A stretch of 64,000 bases of DNA from Sepiola atlantica (GCA_963556195.1 OY744525.1:84041576-84105575); one strand, 5' to 3'; shown: positions 20,991 through 32,521, counted from the stretch's first letter. Numbers and translations: made by a program. Notes: generated by a model from the letters alone, not told the origin.

Positions 20991-21022
20991 AAGCCGAGTT
21001 CGAATGCTGCCCGATAGTTATA
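20991..21022 (+). repeat. Possible tRNA-derived SINE B-box
   Basis: GCCGAGTTCGAATGCTGCCC resembles a pol III B box (GGTTCGANNCC) with a mismatch. No convincing A box precedes it, so this is weak. Confidence 0.25.
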
Positions 21023-22266
21023 TACTTTTTTTGAACGCCCAGTGATTTAATTTGAACTGACGTGCGATCACGACTCCATGTAATGAATTCGTCGTAACTG
21101 AAAGATGACTAGGTTTGGATAGAAATCACTCGCTAATGTTAAATCGTCGACGAAAGAGCTCCTTTAGGATCCTAACATAAACATTTACTTTCTAGGTTAG
21201 TCATGAAGACAGATGTCCGCCTGAGTCCGATGTACGCCACCATTCCCGAACACTAACGGATACCAAAGGCTCACGATGTAAAACAGGCCTTCTCTTCTAA
21301 TAGGCGATCTAGTTCAACCAATCCGAGCCTCTAATATCTCACGTCTTTCTTCATGTAACGTGATATATGACGTTCTTTTTCGGCAGTAACTCCGTGATTG
21401 ATCGGCATGACTGAAATAGTTGAGATAGTATTTAAGAATCAAACCAGAGAGTCGATCTGACTTGATCTCAACAGAAAATGGTGCATAACAATGACTTGTG
21501 CAAAATATTATTTTTTGAATGTGGTGTTCAGAGAGAAATATAATTCCTTACACTCGTAGGCATTTTAAGTATGGCTAACATTCAAAATAGTTTAAATAAC
21601 GCATTTTTTATTGCTTTGAACTAGTTAATAAAGGTAGTTTGTTTAAGAGGCCAATGTTGCTGCAATGTTATCAACCCGACATGTGAAGGGTATGGAGCTA
21701 GTATTCTTATAGATTAGACAACCTGTGACCCTTTGGGGTCGTACTAGTTATATATATTATTATTAAATATTTTGAAGTTCCATAAATGTTCTAATAAATA
21801 TTTTGAAATTCGGACTTACGGCTTCTATTTATTTATATAATATTAACAGTCTAAATACTTCTGATGACGGAATAAATGATGAATGGTAGATTTTGGCAAA
21901 TTTTGAACCTCGTATTTGGACAATTTGTTCCTTGGGGAAATTTGAAGCATATTTAATCTATCATTATGTAGGGAGGGGGAATTATATAATTTATGACAGA
22001 GAGGGAAGAGGAGGTCATATATATAAATAGAAATTGTAAAAGTAGGCATGGTGGTTTATTCAATGTCTCTCAAGAAATCAGGTCGTGTCAAAAATCACCA
22101 GTTCTAACCCTGTCACTGCCATTTGGAAAATGACATCTACAGTCTGGTGATTAAAAGTATATTGGGGTTGGGGAGGGACCTAAGAAAAGATTTGAAAATA
22201 GACACTAGACATCTACGGTCAGAGACCATACCACGCACATACACATACACAGGCATGCATATACAC

Positions 22267-22268
<2 letters not shown>
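21023..22268. other. Non-coding stretch
   Basis: No gene or clear transposon end recognised. The open frame at 21843-22049 (minus) has no motif. Confidence 0.45.

Positions 22269-22329
<61 letters not shown>
22269..22329. repeat. (TA)n microsatellite
   Basis: About 60 bp of TA. Confidence 0.95.
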
Positions 22330-22332
<3 letters not shown>

Positions 22333-23503
22333 GAGGAGTATTATAACTACTTATTATGGCAAAATTATCAAAGTAAACTAATATGTTCCTCTGAAAAATT
22401 AAAATATTCCAGTGATTAAATAATCCAAGTATACCTCAATATTATGGACCTGCCCAGGGCTGGATACTCCAGACCAGCTAATGTTTTAATAGACGTGCGT
22501 GTGTTTGTTTATATGTATGTGTTTTAATGTGTGTATCTTTTTAGACCGTATTCTTAACGCTGACCGAAATCTTCATGGCTAAGTCAAAAACGTCATTACG
22601 AAAAATAAAACATTACAATATGAGATATGAGTGCTTTATGAAGTTTGGAATCCGAATTCTTCAAGTTATTAGAAATCTGTCCAGGAACGAATATTTCAAC
22701 TAGTATTCGTATAGATGTTCTTCCCTGTGTGTATGTGTCTGTTATGTGTATGTGTATGTGTCTGTTATATATATATATGTTCGGGTGTGTATGTCTTTGT
22801 GGGCAGTGTTCTTAAACACTGGCTGGAATCTCGGTGGAAGAATTCCAACAAGTCAAAAAGAAAACAAAAAGAAAATAAAAATGTAAAGGAAAAAGAAATG
22901 ACTTCCATAGCAGAAATGATTGAGTCCCGTCCAAGCAAAGCTAAAAGGTTAGTTTCGTCTGCTGGTCAAAATGCCACCAGCAGTTGAAGAGAAACGAACA
23001 TGAAAATGAAACAGTTCACACAAAAATATGAAGCGGGGGGAAAGGGAGGCCTGAATCATTAAAGAAACGGTCGGAAAGGAAGCGAGTGCCTTATTGGATA
23101 CCTAGTCATGTGTGATGTTCACTGAACGTAGAAACAGACGGATTTTGATTGGGCCTACACGCCGACGGGACACACAAAAGCAGTTTGTCGATCTAACACC
23201 ACCCCACGCACTCATAACAAATTCATAAATCGATATTTCTGATTTTACGCTAAACTACCCTGCCTCGAAACAAACCAAAAAGAAAAAGTCAAATAGCTTC
23301 TAAGCTTTTATTAGAGAGATAACTATATTTATCTTCTAGTATATAATTTGCCTTCTCCGGGGTAGGCTGCATTGGAGTTACAATCGAATTCTGATTCATC
23401 TAACGCAACAACAATCTGTCATGACCGACAATTTTGTTATATTTCGTCGAACAACCGCCCGTGGCGCTAAGGGTGAGCAATTTTAGGTCAACGCAATTTT
23501 CAG
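22330..23503. other. Non-coding stretch with GT-rich segment
   Basis: A GTGTATGTGTCTGTTATG-type segment is duplicated at about 22725-22770. No gene recognised; the Lys-rich ORF at 22715-22987 starts in that repeat and has no domain. Confidence 0.45.
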
Positions 23504-23506
23504 GAA

Positions 23507-23620
23507 TTGTTAGAATTCTTCCAGAGATGTTAAACTATGTGTAATGTCAGCCCCTTCAGGACACCGGGAAGGAATTACATTATACCAGACTTCGTTGTAG
23601 GTGTACGTGCCTACAAATGT
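23507..23620. repeat. Dispersed repeat pair, member a
   Basis: TTGTTAGAATTCTTCCAGAG and the following ~100 bp resemble 25315-25410. Both include GGAATTAC about 55 bp on. Family unknown. Confidence 0.45.
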
Positions 23621-23896
23621 CAAGTGTAATACATTGGTGGAAGAGACGCGTGGTGTTGGCCTTGTGTTCGCAGACGCACGTGCTGCGGATGTCACGTGGT
23701 GAGAAACCAGTTACGTTTTAAATGTAATAAAATAATAAAAAAGAAACACCCAGGCTGTTAAAAAACAGGAATCATAGTACGATGACAAAGAAAAAGAAAC
23801 AACGCATAGTACAACCGATTTGGAAAGCGGTTGAACACAGATTCACCGCCAGAGAAATATGCGTATCTTTTTTTTTCATGACGTGGAATGCATAAT

Positions 23897-24180
23897 ATAG
23901 AGTCGATGCTTAAGGCTCAACTGTACGACCAGTTGAGCAGCAAGATAAGTCAGACTGTTGAGCAGCAAGATAAGTCAGATAGTTGAGCAGCAAGATAATG
24001 CCTGTTTATAACAAGGCTAGAATGTTCCATTATGCTCAGAAGGTAAAGTCCATTCTCTGTGTTCTGATTGGCTGAGATTCACAAGTGGCCATTTTAGTGT
24101 ATAAATGTTCATTCATTCGAACAAGCACTCCTCCATGAGATGGATGCCAGTTGAGGCCCTTATGCCGGTAAGTGTTAGTT
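23897..24180 (+). repeat. Promoter-like dispersed repeat, copy 2
   Basis: It begins with a hairpin (GCTCAACTG/CAGTTGAGC at 23915-23938) and then a triplicated 25-bp unit GTTGAGCAGCAAGATAAGTC (starts 23932, 23957, 23982). Inverted CCAAT box GATTGG is at 24066-24071 and TATAAA at 24100-24105, 34 bp apart. CCGGTAAGTG (donor-like GTAAGT at 24168-24173) is 68 bp beyond the TATA box. It matches copy 4 closely over its full length. I infer a pol II promoter with a short first exon; no gene follows in the window. Confidence 0.75.
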
Positions 24181-24395
24181 TAATTCTATACACAATTACT
24201 GTATTAAATTACCCAGTCGCAATAACAATACTAACTATAAGGAGTAGAAGCATTTCGTCATGATTATCTGATGTTTACAGTATAGGATGGCCTATTATAG
24301 ATATATCGTCGGTGTTTAAACACTAGAGCAATTCAATAACAGTAAAAAAACGGTGACATTAAGAGCATAGTCATATAATATTAAATGTATATTGA

Positions 24396-24560
24396 AATTC
24401 CATGAAAAATGCCAGTATACTGAAATCATGTGCCCTTAATAGGGTAAAGATGAAAATTAATATACACTAAATGTACAAAAGCAAGGAAATTCCCAAATTT
24501 TTACACTTTCATTGTCATTAAGGGTATGACTACATATCAACCAAACAATTTCATTATAGT
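24396..24560 (+). repeat. Single arm of the 34.7-kb foldback family
   Basis: CCATGAAAAATGCCAGTATACTGAAATCAT and onwards matches the left arm of the element at 34740-35127 for about 140 bp. It includes CCCTTAATAGGG and CATTAAGGGTATG, then TGACTACATATCAACCAAAC from the inner part of the right arm. It lacks the opposite arm. Confidence 0.75.
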
Positions 24561-25314
24561 ATAGATCTCTATGTATAAGTGGATGACATGAAATTAGAAT
24601 AAAATTAGAATTGTATCTACTGTAAATCATTTTCATGATTCAATTGCGATCATCATTCTCATAGTTACCGAACTGGGATCATCCTACCTTGTCAAAATTA
24701 CCCAATTTTCCGGAGACCACACATTTTACGATTATAAAAAATTGAAAATCTTCCTTATTTAATATTTAAATTATGAGGGGAAGTCAGTTCGCCATGTAAG
24801 TTTAACGTAAATTGACTGCTAGATGTATGACGTGATATTCAATTTACGAAAAACTAACATAGTGAACTGGCCTCACCACATGACCTTTGGAAAAGTTAAG
24901 CAGGTGAGTTTCTAAATAAAAAATTCAAATAATATTTTGTCAACTAACGACGAACTACTGCAAATCGGGTTCTTTTTAAAGAGAAACAAATCTTTAGTTG
25001 CTTCACTATTTTCAATCAATTACGGGGAAAACATTTGAGAAAAATGACTTTGAAAGATCTACTCGTGTAATGTACCCCCCTCTGGTTTACTTTTACTTTC
25101 GCGAAATTATATACACACATAAAACGGGTGTTTACGGTAATCGAAAAACTGATAACAATTGTATAACTAAATATGTAGACATTTAAATGCGATTGAAATC
25201 GGAAATCGTATCGGAATCGGGAAAATTGTTGGAGAAACGTCCAAGGTTATAGATTATTAAAGCTTTTCGTAACTAAAGAAAGCATGATATTTCTAAATGA
25301 ATTCTTGACTTTCA
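24561..25314. other. Non-coding stretch
   Basis: No gene or repeat recognised. Confidence 0.45.
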
Positions 25315-25410
25315 TTGTTAGAATTCTTCCAGAGGTTTTGAAATTGTAATGTGGCATCGTAACAATCGTTGGAATTACCTTGTTCGAGAAACGCTCACAT
25401 ACACATATGT
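25315..25410. repeat. Dispersed repeat pair, member b
   Basis: TGTTAGAATTCTTCCAGAGG at 25316 matches 23508 and the following sequence is similar. A further short similarity links 23840-23875 and 25738-25775 (GATTCACCGCCAGAGATAT-like). Confidence 0.45.
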
Positions 25411-26569
25411 TTACTTGTCTTCCAAAGGGACAGAGTTAGACACAAGATAGGTTTTAATCCAGCTCGCAAAAAAGACACACTCGGATAAAATATAAAATTT
25501 CATCAGTCTAGAAGAATTCTCAATCACTGACAGATGAGAGAACAGATGAAGTTTGGTATGAGAACAGACATTGCAGTTTGCTCATATATGCTGTGTGAAG
25601 AGAAGCCGGCGATTGTAAAAATGTACGTTTCAAGCGACTAGGGGCCGATCAATTGATTGATTAATAAAGGATATAAACCAAAATTCAGCTAAGAATAAGA
25701 TGAACGAAATTAAACAGTATGGAGGATGTTGAAGTTAGCTGAACTCCGATTCGCCGCCATAGATATGTGCGTGTCATTGGAAAGCACAGTTTCAGCATCA
25801 ATGTACCCAGCTGCAAAAAGTACAGCTATTGGGAGCATACGAGACAAGCATTTATTTGTAGAAAATCAGACTTTTATCTTTACGGATGGTACACATAACC
25901 TCTATTTTCTCCATCTATCCTGAACACTAGCCCAGTCTCATAATACTAAACTAGCAGTGACAATGCGAGTATAGATGTAGAATATAAAACATACATTTTA
26001 ATAAATGACGCTATGATAGACCAGCCGAAATTCGTTCGTTTATGAAACAGAAAACAGTGTGTATCAAAAAGCCAGCAGAAAAAGAAGGAACTAAGAGAAA
26101 AACGGTGCGGAAAGGAACGAGTGAAAAAAGACTATCGGAGGACATTGAGAGTATACGTATATGCCATTGGTTTTTATGCATTGTTAGACTGGTCTTCTTT
26201 CAGTTTATCAAGAGAAACGTACCAAATGATATGTTATAGTTTGTAAGATACATTTTTTAAGAATGGCTTATTGTATTTAATAGATTTTATTAGCGATCAT
26301 TTGGTTGTTGGGTTTTTTCAAAAATTGAAAGAATTCCAAAACCAACTAAAATAATACAATATGAAGTCATGTCACAAGAGAAGTAATTATACAACCTCAA
26401 CAAAAAATAACAAAAATGACGACTTTTATTCGAGCAAATGTACAGGGTTGTTGGGTAGTTATTTATTTAATCATCATAATTAGTATTCTTAATTAAAATG
26501 CACCAGGGGCTTTCTATGCAAACTATGCTGCACTTTTACTCAATAGCTTTGGAATCCATAAGTGTTTAT
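25411..26569. other. Non-coding stretch
   Basis: No gene recognised. The short ORFs at 25726 and 26042 have no motif. Confidence 0.45.
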
Positions 26570-26608
26570 ACTACTACTACTAGTACTACTACTAATAATA
26601 ATAATAAG
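26570..26608. repeat. (TAC)n/(TAA)n microsatellite
   Basis: ACTACTACTACTAGTACTAC followed by TAATAATAATAATAA. Confidence 0.9.
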
Positions 26609-26974
26609 GGAAGACTAAATCTGTACAACGGACAGCAATTATGAAAACAGCTGAAATCTTAAGGATAATCCTCGAATGTGGCAACTAATCCACATAAACT
26701 ACCAACATGAACCAGACACATGGAAACTCCAATAGAAGTAAAACAAAAACATGGAATGAACACCAGATGAAACCAAATAAACTGAAACTTCTAAAAAGGT
26801 TATAACTCCCCCCCACCCCAAATAAATAAAACATCAGCATCGTCTAATACCACACAAAATAATTGTGAAGGGTCAAGGAGGATGGAAAGACTGAGAAGAG
26901 AGAGCTCTAAACTAGATCTCCACTGTCTTTGTAATGGCTATCAAAAGAGTGTACTGAAAATCTAGGGAGATTTG

Positions 26975-27158
26975 TTGTCACCTAGACTCCAGGGAACACC
27001 ACGGGTTATTATCAGTGAGTAATCATTGATGATGGCCTGTATGAGAACTCCTAATGAGTAATTATAATCATTATTAGTTCTCACACCAGTTATTATCGCT
27101 GATATCTCATTGGTAAAAACAGGTGTTATTCTCTGGAGGCTGAGTGACAGTAATTCTG
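26975..27158. mobile_element. Imperfect foldback (MITE-like) element
   Basis: The left arm TTGTCACCTAGACTCCAGGG (about 26978) pairs with the reverse complement of the right arm ending at about 27155 (outward: AGTCACTCAGCCTCCAGAGA). Pairing continues to a centre GAGAACTCCTAATGA / TCATTATTAGTTCTC near 27049-27088. The whole ~180 bp can fold back on itself. Confidence 0.65.
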
Positions 27159-28187
27159 TGAAAATTTCCAGTACTTCGTGTTTTATCGATCACCATTACA
27201 ACATGTTTAATCACTACATAGCCGATTCAAGCCAGAAAAATTTACACACGGAGCTCGATATCCTTTCAGATATAATTTTATAAGCATATAAGTAATGCAT
27301 TCGAGGTATTTTACATTTTAGTTCAGTTTAATTTGACATTCGATTGTCTTAAGTGGATTAATTAAATCCTTATGTTCATTATACGTTTGGATTTGGATTG
27401 AATGCATAACGACCTTAATGATTTTATTAATACGTTTCTGGCGATTGGATATACTGTGAAACTGCAGTCAACTTTTAAAGCGCGTTGATTTTCGTATTAA
27501 TACGTTCCCCAACAATATATGAAATAATCACTTATATTTAACTACTAGTATACGATTGATCGTTGGCAATAAGTATTGTGCTTCGGATTTGAATAACTTA
27601 GAAGAGGTTGATATGCTAGATTGCACTTATTTTACGAGTCACCACTAATCAAGGTTCAAAGATCACTCAAGGACAAGAGTTAATTGTGTGTGTCAGATGA
27701 ATGGTGAGACAAACACCTTGAGGATTGCAGATCATAGTTGGATCTGGGCTGAAAATGATTACTTAATGAGACGGCTCAACAATAATTTGTTAACATTGAA
27801 CTTGAAAACGACCATGCTGTAGTCTAATGAAAAGCAACACCGTGGTATTGTGTTGGACAGACAGACAGTTCTTGGAAATGAACTATGCTCCTTGAAGTTC
27901 CGTTTAGTTTTAGGTACACAGAGGAAGAAAGGAAACTTATTTGTAGCTAGACGTGTTTTTGTTGTGAGTGTTTTACTGGGGGGAATAGAGATTGTAACTG
28001 AGTGAAGCATCTACCATGAAAATTACGATATAGTAGAGGTGAAAGGAAATTGTTGTTTGTTTTGGATTTTGCAAAGAACAAAAAACAATAAAACATCGAT
28101 GTTTAGTTTATTTTGAGTTAGGAAGTCAATAACTTCAGACAGGCTGATCTGATAGCGCCAATAAGTTATATTTGATATATAGATATG
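27159..28187. other. Non-coding stretch
   Basis: No gene or repeat recognised. Confidence 0.45.
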
Positions 28188-28189
28188 GC

Positions 28190-28245
28190 CCTTACAGGTA
28201 CTACCACTCCGGGACAGAATGGACCTGGGAGCAATGGAAAGTACG
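28190..28245 (-). repeat. TACTCC-hairpin dispersed repeat, copy 3
   Basis: Read on the minus strand it gives GCTCCCAGGTCCATTCTGTC and CCGGAGTGGTAGTACC, matching copy 2 (CTCCCAGGACCATTCTGACCCGGAGTG). Confidence 0.65.
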
Positions 28246-28311
28246 GTGCAACTCCACATTCCCCACAGCTTCCAAGTCGGGACCTCACCACTGGATGCCT
28301 TAAGGTAATAC

Positions 28312-28685
28312 CAAGGACCTTGCTTAATTGGTATCGAATGATTATGGATCTAACCTAATTCAAATCTAATAAATTTGAATTTTCTAATAGGCGGCTGTTC
28401 TGATTTTGTGGCCCTTTAAAATACTCCAAAGAAATTGAAATTTGGGGAATATTTATTAATCGATGTCTAAAATTTATTGTTAAAATTTCACAACATCGGA
28501 GGTATCTAAAGTTTTCCGAAGTGCTTCAATCAGTTTGCCTTTGTGTGAAATTAAATAATCATATCCTACATTACGCAACTTTACGCCTTACATCTCTGTT
28601 CGAAAATTCATAATTATTGGTTAATTATTTTAGGAGTGAACCCTGTACTTACAAATACATAAACTTATAGGCGTACCTAATATTA
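28312..28685 (+). repeat. Dispersed ~370-bp repeat, member a
   Basis: Matches 37318-37690 along most of its length. Shared phrases include TGCTTAATTGGT, TTTAAAATACTCCAAAGAAA, TGTCTAA and, at the end, GGTTAATT followed by TTTAGGAGTGAA and CCTGTAC then TACAAAT. The TAGGAGTGAAYCCTGTAC ending resembles 3' tails of RTE-type LINE/SINE families. No ORF. Confidence 0.75.
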
Positions 28686-29097
28686 TATAAATAGATATAT
28701 GTTTATCCAGACGTATCACGACACTTGAGTGTGACTCGAAACGGACAGGTTCTTCAAACTGTGATGCGATTGTTTTATCAGTAGTCGGGAACTGTTACCA
28801 CTGTGGAATTAGCCATTGCAACGTGTAAATAGACATCTACAATTCTTTATAGTCACATAGTTGGCTACACAGTGTTCTATTCGTATACATATATCCAGCG
28901 TTTAGTTTTATGTCTGTAGTATATTTAACGGCAATTCTACACTTCTAAGATTATTTAATGCTGAAACACAACCCGCCTAAGAGATTGTATATGGACAATG
29001 TAACACACGTCGCTATTTTACCCATAACATAGCGAAATTCCTGTTACACCTTCCCTATAGATATTTATTCGGATACGATTCAATAGCTTACGGAGGT
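28686..29097. other. Non-coding stretch
   Basis: No gene or repeat recognised. Confidence 0.45.
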
Positions 29098-29428
29098 TTT
29101 ATTTATTTACTCCTCCCCAGGAGTTAGGCACAAGGCCAGTTTTATCTTACTCCCACAAGTAAGATGTGACCCAAGATCGGGTCGGGAAAGTGGGGTTTGA
29201 AAAGCCAGCGCCCGAGAAAGTGAGCACTCTGGCCATTAAAAATTGCCTGGGCAGCCCCGTCGGCATTCCCCGGTAGGGGCGCCTCAGACAGTAAGCAATA
29301 AACTTACTCCTCCCCAAAGAGGGGAGGCAAAGCCTGGGAGGGTGGACCTCCTAGAACTGCACAGGACAGGCGTGCAGTATCCATCGGAACAAATACTACA
29401 CTTTGATCTTAGCCAAAAGGCCAAGAAC
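29098..29428 (-). mobile_element. Full-length dispersed copy of the U2-headed repeat (SINE-like)
   Basis: On the minus strand it starts with the U2-like head (GGCCTTTTGGCTAAGATCAA, then GTGTAGTATTTGTTC). It continues through the same body as array units 3 and 4 (GGAGGTCCACCCTCCCAGGC, CCGGGGAATGCCGACGGGGC, GGGCGCTGGCTTTTC). It ends in a tail absent from those units: GGCCTTGTGCCTAACTCCTG, GGGAGGAGTAAATAAATAAA. Head at one end and an A-rich tail at the other is the organisation of a SINE. The ORF at 29243-29434 is a chance reading of the body. Confidence 0.8.
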
Positions 29429-29719
29429 AAATGACTTGCCCCGAACAGAACAGTTTTGCACCACTTTTATGTCAACTTACGAAGATTTAAATCAAGATAT
29501 AATGATAGATGGCGCTGATTATTTTTTTACTTAACGAAGATGTGTCTGCTATGTTACACCTTGAATGATAACCAACAATGTGTATCTTTTATTAGCAGAT
29601 CTAGCAGTAATTAAAATACACACCTTTCGATCGCGCATAAACATGACGTACGTAATCCTCCAAATATTCATGAGGGCGACCGCTATGAAAGGAACACTAT
29701 GTTTACGCTTGTTCAAAAA
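29429..29719. other. Non-coding stretch
   Basis: Flank between the U2-headed SINE copy and a mariner fossil; nothing recognised. Confidence 0.45.
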
Positions 29720-30180
29720 TAACCTATGTTAAAACATGGCTACACAAAAGCTTTTAGACAAAATTTGATCTTATTGATGAACATAGTGTGTCACTCTACA
29801 AGCGAACTAATTCCAATGATTTTCTTACAATGCCATGCCTTTTTTGTAGAACAATTTGTCTTTAGCCTAAAAATACGCCTCAGTTTTCAAATATCACTTC
29901 TTCATTGAAAGCAGTTCTCTTTCCTGGAGCATACTTTTGAGGTCTACAAACAGTTAGTAGTTACCGAGTGCCAGATCTAGAGAATCGGATGAGTACGGAA
30001 GCAATTCAAAGTGCAATTAATGTAGTTTTGCCATTGTTATAATTGGCTTGTAACACGGTGCATTGTCTTGGTGAAAGGACACTTTTTTTCTTTTTGACTT
30101 ATGACCGTTTTGGGGCGATTTTTTTTATTTATTGATACGCACCAATAATGCTATATTATAATAGCTCTTGATTCCAAAGG
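29720..30180 (-). pseudogene. Mariner transposase fossil, second lineage (minus strand)
   Basis: The minus strand reads VSFHQDNAPCYKPIITMAKL (second catalytic Asp in HQDNAPC), a stop, LHFELLPYSS, LFVDLKSMLQE, and further on TEAYF...KDKLFYKKGM. These are hallmarks of mariner transposases of a different subfamily from the 11.3-kb element. Multiple stops are present, and the third catalytic Asp segment reads LALGNY instead of the usual APSDY. Inverted-repeat ends were not found. Confidence 0.8.
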
Positions 30181-30445
30181 AACCCTATAAAAAAAATACG
30201 TTGCACATCGCAAACGACGTAGGCTAAAACCTTGTCTGCTGCTGTTTGTGTGTTTGGCTTACTGCCGATTTGACTACGCCTTGAGTCAAACTTGAAACTT
30301 AAATTTGATGACTAAACGATCGTTGCCTGATTTGACTATGACCGATGTCAGCTTTCAAGAGTAACATAACTGATAAATTATTAATTAGAAATATACGTAG
30401 GCTGGAATTGTCTATAATTGAAATAGTAAGTTATATAGTAAAACT
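30181..30445. other. Non-coding stretch, possibly the 5' part of the mariner fossil
   Basis: No motif can be read with confidence. Confidence 0.35.
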
Positions 30446-30446
30446 A

Positions 30447-30479
<33 letters not shown>

Positions 30480-30516
30480 TTAAATTATTTATACCTATAG
30501 ACGCTAGCGTTTCAAG

Positions 30517-30590
<74 letters not shown>
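30446..30590. repeat. Two (TA)n microsatellites
   Basis: TA tracts at about 30449-30470 and 30519-30589 (~70 bp). Confidence 0.95.
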
Positions 30591-30593
<3 letters not shown>

Positions 30594-30949
30594 CATTGCG
30601 TAAACATGAAACACGGGTGTTCGTAAGTAAAACTAATTAAATATTTACATAAAAAATATTGTTACCGTCCACTAAAAAAACAAGAATTGGGCCTCTAAGA
30701 GAATTCATAATAAGCTATCAATCTAGACGTAAAGGGATGTTGCGGCCTCTGCTGTTAAACACTATATGACTAAGAGTACAGTATATGTCCGCCGATTCGA
30801 CATCATATGACATTTTAATTCTCTTCTTTCCCACGTTAATTGATGGTGGCCTAGGGATTGGATAATTATATTTGTCCTTGTTAGCTCCTTACATCAAGTG
30901 GCTTCATGCTTTGTCTGGAGCGATTTCCATTAAAAAAAATACAAGGATG

Positions 30950-31000
30950 CAGAGTCAAACGTAACTTTGCAACAAGGTTCGAATCCGACGACCGGCAGAA
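30950..31000 (+). repeat. Possible tRNA-derived SINE fragment (B box)
   Basis: AAGGTTCGAATCCGACG matches the pol III B-box consensus (GGTTCGAATCC) exactly at about 30975-30991. No clear A box is upstream, so a truncated SINE or a chance match. Confidence 0.4.
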
Positions 31001-32102
31001 ACTATCATCTACTACACTGAAAATTGCGTCACCATAAAACACATTTGTCTGTAAGTTAAACTAATTAAATATTTATATAAGAAAGCTTATGTCTATATAT
31101 ATGGTTCATTTTTAGATATGTAATTGATACACTAAGGCACAATGTGACAACGTTGATCCAACGGATAAAGGGTTCTATAGTTTACTTCTATTTGTTAACA
31201 AACGATGACAACTAGTTTTGTTTTGTTTTGTTTTTTTGCTTCTAGCTGGCTTCCATATACATGTTTTTGTTTTAGGGGCGGCATTTTTTTTCTTTGTTTT
31301 TGGTTGGACTAAAGCTTTTTTCGTCTATCAACAAAATAATAGGATTTTTCGGCAGGGAAAAATCCGTGTTGGAACCTATCATTTACAAGTAGGGTAGATG
31401 AAAACTCGCGGACGCAAGTTATCAGAGGAACGCTTCTTGGAAGTCATTATTGCAATTGACAGGACTGCGTTTACTGCCGCCTCTAATGACGACGTCAAAG
31501 ACGAGCTCTTAAAACGCGGTGACGCCCGGTCTCATCAATGACTGACGTGAACAGAAAACGTTCTTTCATTTATTTATTTTTTTTTTTTGGCTTCAGAGAT
31601 TGTTTTTGTTTTATTATGTTTTTTTTTTTTGTTTTACCGCGGTTCTTTGCTGATCGGACGCGTTGTATTATTCTTTTGCTTGATTTTTTTTATTTTCTAT
31701 GCCAGTTTTGTTTGGGCGTTCTACCAGCAGAAATTAATAACACGATAGAACGCCGCATTTAAAAAAAAAAGAAGAAAAATCTCAGGCTTAGATATGCGTG
31801 TTTACGAGAACCCGTGTTTGGTTTCGTTTGGGGGTAAGGTGCTCAAAATGAGAATTAGTTGTCGATGAGGAGAGGGTGAACAAAATAGGTGTTGGTTTGA
31901 TGTCGGTGCTGAAAGAATAAACAAAAATATATAAAAAGGACCCGATATTTCGATTAAAGAGTTCGATTTATTGATTCAGTCTCCGCTTTGGCTTTTATTA
32001 TGAGAAGGACAATTTTATGATTTTCTTTGGGGGCTTTTTGTATCTATCTTCTATTCAGTATTGCGCACTTTTCTTTTTGTGTGTTCTTATTTAGGAAGGT
32101 AA

Positions 32103-32105
<3 letters not shown>
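31001..32105. other. Non-coding stretch with T/G-rich and CG-containing patches
   Basis: Poly-T/GTTTT runs near 31215-31240 and 31560-31640. A short GC-richer patch at 31395-31530 contains GACGTC and TGACGT, CRE-like hexamers. No exon, TATA box or gene could be supported. Confidence 0.4.

Positions 32106-32106
<1 letters not shown>

Positions 32107-32186
<80 letters not shown>
32107..32186. repeat. (TA)n-(GA)n compound microsatellite
   Basis: TA tract (32107-32135) passing directly into about 25 GA units (32136-32185). Confidence 0.95.
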
Positions 32187-32188
<2 letters not shown>

Positions 32189-32445
32189 AGCCACATTGCT
32201 AAGTCGTAAAAACGACGAAGTACGTGGCTGTAGATAACTATATTTTATATATGAATATAGGCTTTCCTTTAGGTGGAGCACTCGAGCGAAGCAACTAATA
32301 ATTTCTACTTCGCACTGAGGCAATGCCCCTCCGTAAAAATAGGAGTATACTTTCACGTATGTGTATCGTAAATAAATAATATAAATAAATAAATAACAAC
32401 ATTTATAATGCAATACAATTTTTCTCACTACAACTAGGAAATTCG

Positions 32446-32482
32446 TAGCGCAGTTAGTAGAGCGACGGACATCATTCACTTT

Positions 32483-32484
<2 letters not shown>
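32446..32484 (+). repeat. tRNA-derived SINE 5' end, cut by (TA)n
   Basis: CGTAGCGCAGTTAGTAGAGC closely resembles a tRNA 5' half with an A box (TAGCGCAGTTAG...). The sequence runs into a (TA)n tract 25 bp later, so the B box is missing. Confidence 0.5.

Positions 32485-32519
<35 letters not shown>
32485..32519. repeat. (TA)n microsatellite
   Basis: About 34 bp of TA. Confidence 0.95.

Positions 32520-32521
<2 letters not shown>

Noticed and set aside
21720..21760. hAT-like terminus (GACCCTTTGGGGTCG)
   Set aside because: A short palindrome only; no partner end or target duplication was found.
31395..31530. CpG-containing patch as a host gene promoter
   Set aside because: CRE-like hexamers only; no TATA box, no exon and no ORF with a domain follows.
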